In this document: positions 27,123-34,771 of the stretch, piece by piece
How the letters are laid out: every line of letters begins with the position of its first letter
How positions within the stretch are numbered: position 1 is the first letter of the stretch
NCBI RefSeq assembly: GCF_900109285.1
Contig: NZ_FNZQ01000001.1
Location: 773,001-837,000 of the forward strand
Direction: 5' to 3'
Length of the DNA: 64,000 nt
Source: Jannaschia helgolandensis
GTDB taxonomy: Bacteria; Pseudomonadota; Alphaproteobacteria; Rhodobacterales; Rhodobacteraceae
Translations under genes and position numbers: made by a program
Notes under the pieces: generated by a model
The model's input: only the letters and a program-made list of their open reading frames with translations
Databases searched by the model: none
Told to the model about the DNA's origin: nothing

Positions 27123-29354
27123 TCACCGCGCGCGCAGATAGTCCATCACTGCGGGCCGGACGGTCTGATCCCCCGCCTCGCGCGCTGTTTCTATGACCCG
27201 GCGCACTTCACCCAGATCGGCCTTCAGCAACATGTTCTTGACCGGGCCGATGGAGGCGGGCCGCATCGACAGGCACCGCAGACCCATCGCTGCAAAGCAC
27301 AGCGCCTCGACCGGGCGACCGGCATCCTCGCCGCAGAACGACACCGGGGTCTTCGTTTCGGCGCAGCGGCTCACGATCTTGTCCAGCAGGGACAGATAGC
27401 TGACATTGAGCGTGTCATAGCGACGGCGCACCCGCTCGTTCTCGCGGTCGGCGGCGAAGAAGAATTGCTTCAGGTCATTGCCACCGATCGAGATGAAATC
27501 CGCCTCCTCGAAAAACTTGCGCGGAGCGAAGGCCATCGACGGCGTTTCCAGCATCGAGCCGACGCTCAGGCTTTCGGGTAAAGCGTGACCCAGCGATTTC
27601 TCGCGATGAACTTCGTTCAAAAGATGCGCCCGCGCCTCGAGAAACTCTTCCATTTGTGCGACGAATGGGAACATGACCCGTAAGGGACGACCGTTGGCGG
27701 CGCGCAACAGCGCCTGCAACTGCATCCGCATCACGCCCTTCTTGTCCAGTCCGACACGGATCGCGCGCCAGCCCAGTGCCGGATTCGGCTCCTCGGTGGC
27801 CTTCATGTAGGGCAGCACCTTGTCCGAGCCGATATCCAGCGTGCGGAACACCACCGGCTTGTCGCCCGCCGCATCCATCACACCCGAATACAGCGTCGCC
27901 AACTCGCCGCGTTTGGGCACCTTGTTGCGGGTCAGGAACTGAAGCTCGGTGCGGAACAGGCCCACGCCCTGCGCCCCCGATGTGGGCAGGGACGGAAGAT
28001 CCGCCATAAGCCCGGCGTTCATCATCAACTCGATCCGGTGACCGTCTTCCGTTACGCAGTCGGTATCGCGGATCGAAGCATAGCGCTGCTGCGCCCGCTC
28101 GGCCATCGCCAGCTTCTCGCCGAAGGCTGACCGCACCATGTCGTCGGGGCGCAGGTGCACGACACCCTGATCGCCGTCGACAAGAATCCTGTCGCCCGAC
28201 AGCGCCTCGGTGACGATGCCCCGCGCCTGGATGACCAGCGGTATGGCCCAGGCACGGGCCACGACAGCGGCATGACTGCCGACCGATCCGTCCTCCAGCA
28301 CCACACCGCGCAGCGTGCGCCCGTATTCCAGCAACTCGCCCGGCCCGATGTTGCGCGCCACAAGCACAGCGTTGTCGGGCAGCGTGCCCCGGTCGCGCCC
28401 CTGTCCCGTCAGCATCCGCAACAGCCGGTTCGACAGGTCGTCCAGATCCGCCAGCCGGTCGCGCAGATACGGATCGGCCCGCGCCATGCGCGCGCGGGCG
28501 ACGGTCTGTTCCTTTTCAACGGCGGCCTCGGCGGTCAGGCCGGCGTTGATGTCTTCTTCCATGCGGCGCAGCCAGGACCGGGAATAGGCGAACATGCGAA
28601 AGGCTTCGATCACCTCCTCCTGTTCGCGGTCGCCCGAGGCCTGCGTCAGCATCCGGTCGACCGACAGCCGCAGCTTGTCGACGGCTTCATTCAGGCGAAC
28701 CTTTTCGCCCTCGGGGTCATCGCTGACCGGATTGGAAATCACGACACGCGGATCGTGCAGATGCACGACACCCTCGGTGGCGCCTTCCTGCCCGGTGACA
28801 CCGCGAAACAGCACCTGCTGACGGTGCCGCGGCTTCAGGGCCTCGCCCTCGCCGGTAAACGCGCCCAGTTCGGTCATTTCGGCCAGAACCATCGCCACGA
28901 CCTCGAGCGCATAGACTTCGTCGTCGGAAAACTCCCGCGCGTCCTTGGACTGCACCACCAGAACCCCCAGCCGTTCGCCCAGACGCTGTAACGGCACGCC
29001 GAGAAAGCTGGAATATACCTCCTCGCCCGTTTCCGGCATGTACCGGAAACCCTTGGTGGATGGAGCATCGGCGGTATTGATCGGTGCCCGTCTGCGGGCG
29101 ACGCTTCCGACCAGACCTTCGCCCACGCGCATCCGGGTGACGTGGACAGCGTCGGGGTTCAACCCCCGCGTCGCGCATAATTCCAGCGTCTGGTCGTCGC
29201 GATGAAGATAAATGGAACAGACCTCGGTCGCCATCGACGAGGCGACAAGCGTCACGATCCGGTCGAGCCGTTCCTGCCCCGCAGCTGCTTCTGCCATGAC
29301 GGCCTGAAGCCGCCGCAGAAGTTTGCGGCTGTCACTGTCTTTTGGCGCTGACAT
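27123..29354 (-). CDS. ptsP: Phosphoenolpyruvate-protein phosphotransferase PtsP (EI-Ntr)
   Basis: First kinase of the nitrogen phosphotransferase chain (PtsP to NPr to EIIA-Ntr), taking phosphate from PEP. The 743 residues show a GAF sensor domain (about 20-165), then the EI N-terminal part, the swivelling phosphohistidine domain with DGSVGSHAAVVARAWAIPLV (histidine near 361), and the PEP-binding TIM barrel with GVGLFRTELQF and, near the end, SFCGEDAGRPVEALCFAAMGL. The GAF domain is what separates EI-Ntr from sugar EI, and known homologues bind glutamine through it. It lies downstream of lysC on the same strand, 232 bases away. No terminator is visible in the 33 bases between it and the convergent regulator gene. 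Confidence 0.94.
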   Translation of the reverse strand: MSAPKDSDSRKLLRRLQAVMAEAAAGQERLDRIVTLVASSMATEVCSIYLHRDDQTLELCATRGLNPDAVHVTRMRVGEGLVGSVARRRAPINTADAPSTKGFRYMPETGEEVYSSFLGVPLQRLGERLGVLVVQSKDAREFSDDEVYALEVVAMVLAEMTELGAFTGEGEALKPRHRQQVLFRGVTGQEGATEGVVHLHDPRVVISNPVSDDPEGEKVRLNEAVDKLRLSVDRMLTQASGDREQEEVIEAFRMFAYSRSWLRRMEEDINAGLTAEAAVEKEQTVARARMARADPYLRDRLADLDDLSNRLLRMLTGQGRDRGTLPDNAVLVARNIGPGELLEYGRTLRGVVLEDGSVGSHAAVVARAWAIPLVIQARGIVTEALSGDRILVDGDQGVVHLRPDDMVRSAFGEKLAMAERAQQRYASIRDTDCVTEDGHRIELMMNAGLMADLPSLPTSGAQGVGLFRTELQFLTRNKVPKRGELATLYSGVMDAAGDKPVVFRTLDIGSDKVLPYMKATEEPNPALGWRAIRVGLDKKGVMRMQLQALLRAANGRPLRVMFPFVAQMEEFLEARAHLLNEVHREKSLGHALPESLSVGSMLETPSMAFAPRKFFEEADFISIGGNDLKQFFFAADRENERVRRRYDTLNVSYLSLLDKIVSRCAETKTPVSFCGEDAGRPVEALCFAAMGLRCLSMRPASIGPVKNMLLKADLGEVRRVIETAREAGDQTVRPAVMDYLRAR

Positions 29355-29586
29355 TTCTTGCCCCGGCTTGCCTGTTGCGACCGACCCTACGCGAGCGGAT
29401 GCCGAAAGGGGAGGGGCGACGTCGCCCCAATGGCCCTACAGTGTAACGGGATCACGACATTGCCCAACAGACAGGCACGCGCCAGACCCCGGTTTTTCGC
29501 GGCCCTGACACCTCCTGTAGCGTCTGAACGTACGGTGTCATGCACTTGCGGTCGGTCTCAGAATGCCGCGTAAGCGCGATGTGCGG

Positions 29587-30822
29587 CTACGCTTTCTCCA
29601 GTCCGAACACGTCATGAAGCGCCTGGACGGCCAGCTCCATGTATTTGCGGTCGATAAGAACGCTGATCTTGATCTCGGAGGTGGTGATGACCTTGATGTT
29701 GATGCCCTCCGCCGAGAGTGCGCCGAACATCCTGGCCGCAACGCCCGCGTGGCTGCGCATACCGATGCCGACGACCGAGACCTTGCTGACATCAGTGTCC
29801 GCGATCAGATCATGGAAATTGATCTCCTCGCGCGCCATCGCCTCCCGCACCGCTTTTTCGGCCCGCGCGACCTGATCGACCGGCAGACTGAAGGTCATGT
29901 CGGTCCGCCCGTCTTCGGCGATGTTCTGCACGATCATGTCGACGTTCACGCCCGCCTCGGCCAGCGGTCCGAAGATCGCCGCCGACACGCCGGGCCTGTC
30001 CGCGACCGAGATCAGCGTCATCTTGGCCTCGTCGCGCACGAAGGCGACTCCGGCGACCACGTTGCTTTCCATGATGTCCTCCTCGGCGCAGACCAGCGTG
30101 CCCGCATCATCGCCCATATCTTCGAAACTCGACAGCACCCGCAGGCGCACCTTGTAGCGCATCGCCAGTTCGACCGACCGCGTCTGCAACACCTTGGCCC
30201 CCAGGGATGCCAGCTCCAGCATCTCCTCGAAGGCGATCCGGTCCAGCTTGCGGGCCTTCGACGTGATCCGCGGGTCGGTCGTATAGACGCCGTCGACGTC
30301 GGTATAGATATCGCAGCGCTCCGCCTGATGGGCCGCCGCGAAGGCCACCGCCGTCGTGTCGCTGCCGCCGCGCCCCAGAGTCGTGATCCGGCCTTCCGCC
30401 GATACGCCCTGGAACCCCGCGACCACGGCGACCTTCATGCCCTCGGCGAACTTGGCATCGAAGTTGGCAGTCGGAATATCCAAGATCCGCGCCGTGGAAT
30501 GCGCCGAGGAGGTCTTCACCGGCACCTGCCACCCTTGCCACGACCGCGCATCGACGCCGTTTTCCTGCAGGATCAGCGCCAGCAACCCGGCCGTCACGTT
30601 CTCGCCCGACGACACCACCGCATCGTATTCGCGCGCATCAAAAAGCGGCGAGGTCTCGTTCACCCAGCCCACCAGTTCGTTCGTCTTGCCCGACATGGCC
30701 GACACCACCACGATCACCTCGTAGCCCTTGGCCACCTCGACGCCCACGCGCTTGGCCACGCGGCGGATGCGGTCGAGATTGGCGACGGAGGTCCCGCCGA
30801 ATTTCATGACGAGTCGCGGCAT
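29587..30822 (-). CDS. lysC: Aspartate kinase
   Basis: First enzyme of the aspartate-family pathway (lysine, methionine, threonine, diaminopimelate). It has 411 residues, the normal length for a two-ACT-domain monofunctional enzyme. The nucleotide/aspartate motif is VMKFGGTSVANLDRIRRVA at the N-terminus, TTLGRGGSDTTAVAFAAA is near 170, and the two ACT domains occupy about 265-411 (MTLISVADRPGVSAAIFG, VSVVGIGMRSHAGVAARMF). It carries its own start at ATG 30822, directly after a stem-loop that covers the ribosome-binding region. Its first 22 codons and leader recur 1.5 kb upstream as a degenerate copy. Confidence 0.96.
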   Translation of the reverse strand: MPRLVMKFGGTSVANLDRIRRVAKRVGVEVAKGYEVIVVVSAMSGKTNELVGWVNETSPLFDAREYDAVVSSGENVTAGLLALILQENGVDARSWQGWQVPVKTSSAHSTARILDIPTANFDAKFAEGMKVAVVAGFQGVSAEGRITTLGRGGSDTTAVAFAAAHQAERCDIYTDVDGVYTTDPRITSKARKLDRIAFEEMLELASLGAKVLQTRSVELAMRYKVRLRVLSSFEDMGDDAGTLVCAEEDIMESNVVAGVAFVRDEAKMTLISVADRPGVSAAIFGPLAEAGVNVDMIVQNIAEDGRTDMTFSLPVDQVARAEKAVREAMAREEINFHDLIADTDVSKVSVVGIGMRSHAGVAARMFGALSAEGINIKVITTSEIKISVLIDRKYMELAVQALHDVFGLEKA

Positions 30823-30879
30823 GGCGGCCCCCGGTGATTGGTCCGGGGCCTGTTAGGCGAGGGGGGCGTCGGGGGCAAG
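30757..30879. repeat. Left copy of a 123-bp direct repeat (lysC 5' end and leader)
   Basis: Aligns without gaps to 32276-32398, offset 1,519 bases. I count 9 mismatches in 123 (about 93% identity), with an unbroken identical run of about 46 bases over the start codon and leader hairpin. It is the native copy, joined to intact lysC. Confidence 0.9.
30826..30850 (-). promoter_or_regulatory. Stem-loop covering the lysC ribosome-binding region
   Basis: Read toward lysC, GGCCCCGG-ACCAATCA-CCGGGGGCC forms an 8-9 bp stem with one bulged base. It ends three bases before the ATG. The only G-rich Shine-Dalgarno-like bases are inside the 3' arm, so folding should limit initiation. The stem is preserved in the duplicated copy near 32.35 kb apart from its last pair. 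Confidence 0.55.
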
Positions 30880-31027
30880 TCGTCGCGGCGTCGGGATATA
30901 TACGAACCCGATCCCTAATCGTCCGCAATAAGTTGCCGTCGAATCTGGGCGCGCCGGGGTGACGACTTGTGATAACTGCATTACTTTGCCCGTTATTCGG
31001 GCACGAATTGGCATCAGGACAACACCA

Positions 31028-32230
31028 GTGAATGTATCAGAAGATTTTTCCGAAGACATCGAATCCATAGGCATAAACAAGATTGTCCCGACCCTGCTGG
31101 AGACGGCCCTTCTGGCCACGGGCATGGGTTTTGCCGCCGTCGCCCGCGTAACAGAATCCCGCTGGGTCACCTGTCAGGCAGTGGACAACATTTCCTTCGG
31201 ACTGACTCCGGGCGACGAATTGCCGGTCGAGACGACGCTCTGCCACGAAGTTCGCCAGTTCGATCAGGAAATCGTCATCGACGATGTGGAGGGCGATCCG
31301 GTCTATCGCGATCATCATTGCCCCGTCCGGTATCAGTTTCGCAGCTACATCTCGCTTCCGATCTACAGGGCCGACGGTTCGTTCTTCGGGACCATCTGTG
31401 CCATCGACCCCGAACCACGCAGCCTGAAACGGGATGCTGTCGTCTCGATGTTCCGGCTGTTTGCGCGTCTGATCGGCGAAAGCCTCGATACCGAGGCGGT
31501 CCTGGCGCAGAATCGCGACGATCTGAAGCGCGAACGCAACCTGACTGACGTGCAGGAGAAGTTCATCGCGATCCTGGCCCACGACCTGCGCAACCCGATC
31601 AGTGCCTTGTCTGCCGGTTTCCGACTGCTCGAAAGGGACAAACCCAGCCCCAGGTCAAGTCAGCTCATCGGTTTGATGAAGGGGTCCGTGCAACGCATGT
31701 CTCTGCTGATCGAGAACCTGCTGGACCAGGCCCGCAGTCGGGACGGCGGCGCGATCATCATCGAGCATAATCCGGAGACGACACTGGAGGCGGCACTCCG
31801 TCAGATCCTGTCGGAGTTTCAGGCCACCGCCCCGGAACGGATCATGGACATAGAGATCGACATCCCCGGCACCGTGTATTGCGACAGTGCGCGTATCGCG
31901 CAGCTTTTCTCGAACCTGGTATCCAATGCGGTCACCCACGGGACCTCGAACCAACCGATCGTTGTCAGAGCGGTCATCCAGGACGACGACTTCGTCCTGT
32001 CGGTCGCCAATTCAGGCACGCCCATCGCGGGCGAACAGATCGAAACGCTGTTCATGCCCTATGAGCGCGGTGCGGACCGGCCCAGCCGGGAAGGTCTGGG
32101 ACTGGGCCTGTTCATCGCCTCCGAGATTGCCAAGGGGCATGATGGAACGCTGGACGCCTCATCCGACGACCGGATAACGGTTTTCACGTTCCGAATGCCG
32201 CGCGACGCGCGGGTGCGTCAGACCGGCTGA
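31028..32230 (+). CDS. Sensor histidine kinase with N-terminal GAF domain
   Basis: Cytoplasmic two-component sensor of 400 residues with no membrane segment. A GAF domain (about 20-165: ALLATGMGFAAVARVTE, CHEVRQFDQEIVIDDVEGDP, SYISLPIYRADGSFFGTICA) feeds a HisKA phosphoacceptor helix (ILAHDLRNPISALSAG, histidine near 185) and an HATPase domain (N-box NLVSNAVTHG, SVANSGTPI, G-box EGLGLGLFIASEIAKGHDG). GTG 31028 is chosen because AGGA sits eight bases before it; the frame is open back to 30959. No response regulator gene lies in the window. The gene is enclosed by the two copies of the lysC 5' repeat, and its first part looks less GC-rich than its neighbours, so it may be a recent insertion. 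Confidence 0.88.
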   Translation: MNVSEDFSEDIESIGINKIVPTLLETALLATGMGFAAVARVTESRWVTCQAVDNISFGLTPGDELPVETTLCHEVRQFDQEIVIDDVEGDPVYRDHHCPVRYQFRSYISLPIYRADGSFFGTICAIDPEPRSLKRDAVVSMFRLFARLIGESLDTEAVLAQNRDDLKRERNLTDVQEKFIAILAHDLRNPISALSAGFRLLERDKPSPRSSQLIGLMKGSVQRMSLLIENLLDQARSRDGGAIIIEHNPETTLEAALRQILSEFQATAPERIMDIEIDIPGTVYCDSARIAQLFSNLVSNAVTHGTSNQPIVVRAVIQDDDFVLSVANSGTPIAGEQIETLFMPYERGADRPSREGLGLGLFIASEIAKGHDGTLDASSDDRITVFTFRMPRDARVRQTG

Positions 32231-32275
32231 CGGGAAGTCGGGGTTCAGGTCTGACCCGGTCGCGGCGCCCGCCGT

Positions 32276-32341
32276 CACGCGCCGGATGCGGTCGAGGTTG
32301 GCGACGGAGGTGCCGTCGAATCTCATGACGAGTCGCGGCAT
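32276..32341 (-). pseudogene. lysC 5' fragment (dead copy of the first 22 codons)
   Basis: The frame from ATG 32341 reads MPRLVMRFDGTSVANLDRIRRV against MPRLVMKFGGTSVANLDRIRRV in lysC, then loses all similarity. The KFGG motif, which holds the catalytic lysine, has become RFDG. It cannot encode a kinase. It may still contribute a promoter and leader hairpin pointing toward the end of the histidine kinase gene, giving antisense transcription; that is inference. Confidence 0.85.
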
Positions 32342-32398
32342 GGCGGCCCCCGGTGATTGGTCCGGGGCGTGTTCGGCGCGGGGGACGTCGGGGGCAAG
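32276..32398. repeat. Right copy of the 123-bp direct repeat (lysC 5' end and leader)
   Basis: Second copy of the sequence at 30757-30879, in the same orientation, about 93% identical. Together the copies bracket bases 30880-32275, which hold only the histidine kinase gene. Recombination between them would delete that gene cleanly and leave an intact lysC leader. Confidence 0.9.
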
Positions 32399-32549
32399 GT
32401 GGGCGTGGGGGATGAACCACGTCGCACGAATATCTGATGAGCTCTTTGACCCAATTAGCAACTTTCTGAGGCGCAGCGAATGGCAGCTTTCCTCAGAGCA
32501 AATAGAGAGTTACGTCTGACTGGTCACTCTTGCCATAAAGGCTCATGCG

Positions 32550-33866
32550 ATGTTTTCCATCCTTGCAGACCGCACCTATCGACACCTGTTCCTGGCGCAG
32601 ATCGTCGCGCTGTTGGGCACCGGGATGGCAACCATAGCACTCGGGCTGCTGGCCTACGATCTGGCGGGCGACCGCGCGGCGCTTGTTCTGGGCACGGTGT
32701 TCACGATCAAGATGATCGCCTACGTCGGCATCGCGCCCATTGCTGGGGCCTTTGCAAACCGCTGGCCCCGACGCGCTATGCTGGTAAGTCTTGATCTGAT
32801 ACGTGCCGTCGTCGCGCTGAGCCTGCCGTTCGTGACCGAAATCTGGCAGGTCTACATCCTGATCTTCATGCTTCAATCCGCCTCGGCGGCTTTCACACCG
32901 ACGTTTCAGGCCACGATCCCCGACGTTCTGCCGGAAGAGAACCGCTACACCCGGGCCCTTTCGCTCTCGCGGCTGGCCTACGATCTGGAGAACCTGATCA
33001 GTCCGGCACTGGCCGCGATCCTGCTGGCTTTCGTCAGCTACCAAGTGCTGTTCTATGGAACTGTCATCGGGTTTATCGCCTCCGCTCTGCTGGTCGTCTC
33101 GGTGGTGTTGCCAAGTCCGCAACCCATGGCCCCGCGCGGCATCTATGACCGAACCACGCGCGGCCTGCGTATCTATCTGGCAACGCCAAGGCTGCGTGGA
33201 CTTCTATCACTGAACCTCGCGGCGGCTTCTGCCGGGGCGATGGTTCTCGTGAACACCGTCATTTTGGTGAAATCCGATCTGGGCCTTGGCGATACGCAGG
33301 TTGCCATGGCGCTTGGTGCCTTCGGTGGCGGCTCCATGTTGGCGGCACTGGGCCTTCCCCGTCTTCTTGACAGTCGGCCAGATCGACCTGTGATGATTGC
33401 GGGTGCGCTAAGTCTGGTCGTCGTGCTGCTGGCATCGGGCTTGTGGGTCGCCGTCGTTGGACCTGTTTGGAGTGTCCTGCTTATCGGCTGGCTCGCAATC
33501 GGCGTTGGCTATTCCGTTGTGCTGACGCCCTCGGGCCGGCTTCTGAAAAGGTCCGCCCACCCTGAGGATCGACCTGCGGTCTACGCCGCCCAATTTGCAC
33601 TATCGCATGCCTGCTGGCTGCTGACCTATCCGTTGGCAGGGTGGCTGATCACGGCGTTCGGGGCCGTCGTCGGATTTATCGTCCTGGCACTGGTGGCAGG
33701 CGCTGGGCTATTGGGAGGGATGCTGTTTTGGCCACATCAGCAGGATGCGTCGCTTCCGCATAATCATGATGATCTACCACCGGATCATCCCCATCTCGCG
33801 GGTCGGCTTACGCATAGCCACCCGATCGTGATCGACGATTACCATCCGCATTGGCCACGGGCATGA
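32550..33866 (+). CDS. MFS transporter with histidine-rich C-terminal tail
   Basis: Twelve-helix major facilitator exporter of 438 residues, of the MFS_3/EntS-like group (YRHLFLAQIVALLGTGMATIAL at the N-terminus; the loop ANRWPRRAMLVSLDLIRA near 70). The last 44 or so residues, after helix 12, contain nine histidines in PHNHDD, DHPHLA, THSHP and YHPHW clusters. A histidine-rich C-terminus on an MFS protein is a feature of NreB-type nickel exporters, so metal efflux is a reasonable guess but only that. ATG 32550 has AAAGG upstream. It stands alone, converging with the AlkD-like gene. Confidence 0.85.
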   Translation: MFSILADRTYRHLFLAQIVALLGTGMATIALGLLAYDLAGDRAALVLGTVFTIKMIAYVGIAPIAGAFANRWPRRAMLVSLDLIRAVVALSLPFVTEIWQVYILIFMLQSASAAFTPTFQATIPDVLPEENRYTRALSLSRLAYDLENLISPALAAILLAFVSYQVLFYGTVIGFIASALLVVSVVLPSPQPMAPRGIYDRTTRGLRIYLATPRLRGLLSLNLAAASAGAMVLVNTVILVKSDLGLGDTQVAMALGAFGGGSMLAALGLPRLLDSRPDRPVMIAGALSLVVVLLASGLWVAVVGPVWSVLLIGWLAIGVGYSVVLTPSGRLLKRSAHPEDRPAVYAAQFALSHACWLLTYPLAGWLITAFGAVVGFIVLALVAGAGLLGGMLFWPHQQDASLPHNHDDLPPDHPHLAGRLTHSHPIVIDDYHPHWPRA

Positions 33867-33963
33867 GGGACGCCCTTTTGACATCGACCTTATAGCAGAC
33901 CTGCAAGCGACCAAGGTCAGGGTCCATAAAGTCCTGCGAAGCGGTCGCTGCGCCCGAAGCGAT

Positions 33964-34638
33964 CTAAGCCCTCCGGAACGCCGCGACCCGCGCCGGATCC
34001 CGCTTCGCCAGATCCCGCAGCCACCCTTCCACCGCCTGCCGGATCACGGGGCGGTCGTCCCCGGCCATTCCGGCCAGCCAGCCCAGCACCCGCTCCCGCG
34101 CGGCAAGGTCTGCCTCTGACGGATGATTCATCTTGGCCCAGGGCGCGGTCGCTGCAATTGCCGTGCGCCGGGTCCAGACGTTGGCCGCCTGCATCCAGTC
34201 CGCGACCACATCCAGCCGCGCCGGGTCCGCCATCAGACGGCGGGAAATCGCACCGGCCCCTGCGTCGGCAATGGCCCGGCAGTCGAATTGCACCACCCAT
34301 TCCGTCAGCCGCGCCCAGACCCCGTCGTCGGGCCGGATGCGCGCCTGCGTCAGAAGTCGCAGCGCCAGAAGCCGGGCATCGAAAGTGCCGTCCTGCCACA
34401 GCGCGTCTGCAAGGATGACCCGGTGATCCACCGACAGCTTCTCGCGCAGCGTTCTGGCCAAGTCCCCGAGGGCAGAAGCAGGCACCCCCAACGTCTTGCG
34501 CGTCGTCCTGTTGGCCGCCTTGTCCCGCGCCGCGCGACCCGCGTCGCCAAGAGTGTGCAATTGCGCCAGCGCCTCAGCCACTTTCGCCGTCAAGCCGGTG
34601 TCATGTGCGGGGGACGTGGCAGATGTCTCATCCGTCAT
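33964..34638 (-). CDS. DNA alkylation repair protein (AlkD/AlkC-like HEAT-repeat fold)
   Basis: All-helical DNA glycosylase-like protein of 224 residues, of the family that excises 3- and 7-alkylpurines without base flipping. The helical repeats include LREKLSVDHRVILADALWQDG, LLALRLLTQARIRPD, and the conserved NVWTRRTAIAATAPWAK near 155-172, which supplies the tryptophan/arginine pair of the active cleft. The VIRQAVEGWLRDLAKRDPARVAAFRR end is typical. ATG 34638 is chosen; a GTG at 34671 would add 11 residues. It is one of three alkylation/oxidation repair genes in the window, with nth and the AraC-Ogt fusion. Confidence 0.8.
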   Translation of the reverse strand: MTDETSATSPAHDTGLTAKVAEALAQLHTLGDAGRAARDKAANRTTRKTLGVPASALGDLARTLREKLSVDHRVILADALWQDGTFDARLLALRLLTQARIRPDDGVWARLTEWVVQFDCRAIADAGAGAISRRLMADPARLDVVADWMQAANVWTRRTAIAATAPWAKMNHPSEADLAARERVLGWLAGMAGDDRPVIRQAVEGWLRDLAKRDPARVAAFRRA

Positions 34639-34771
34639 GTCGGCAACCGTCCGTCCGTGGACGCGGCGCACCGCACCGTTGCCGATGAAGAGCCAATGCT
34701 CGGTGCGAAAATCAGGTATGATCTGGATAATACCTTCGTATGCACTGTCGTATGTACGTCCCGCAGGCCCG

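Noticed and set aside
32412-32519. 35-codon frame after the lysC fragment
   Set aside because: Too short, without a clear ribosome site; kept as non-coding until conservation is shown.
34700-34771. Possible glmS leader riboswitch/ribozyme
   Set aside because: That position is downstream of glmS (minus strand), and upstream lies coding glmU with direct overlap, so no room exists for a glmS ribozyme.
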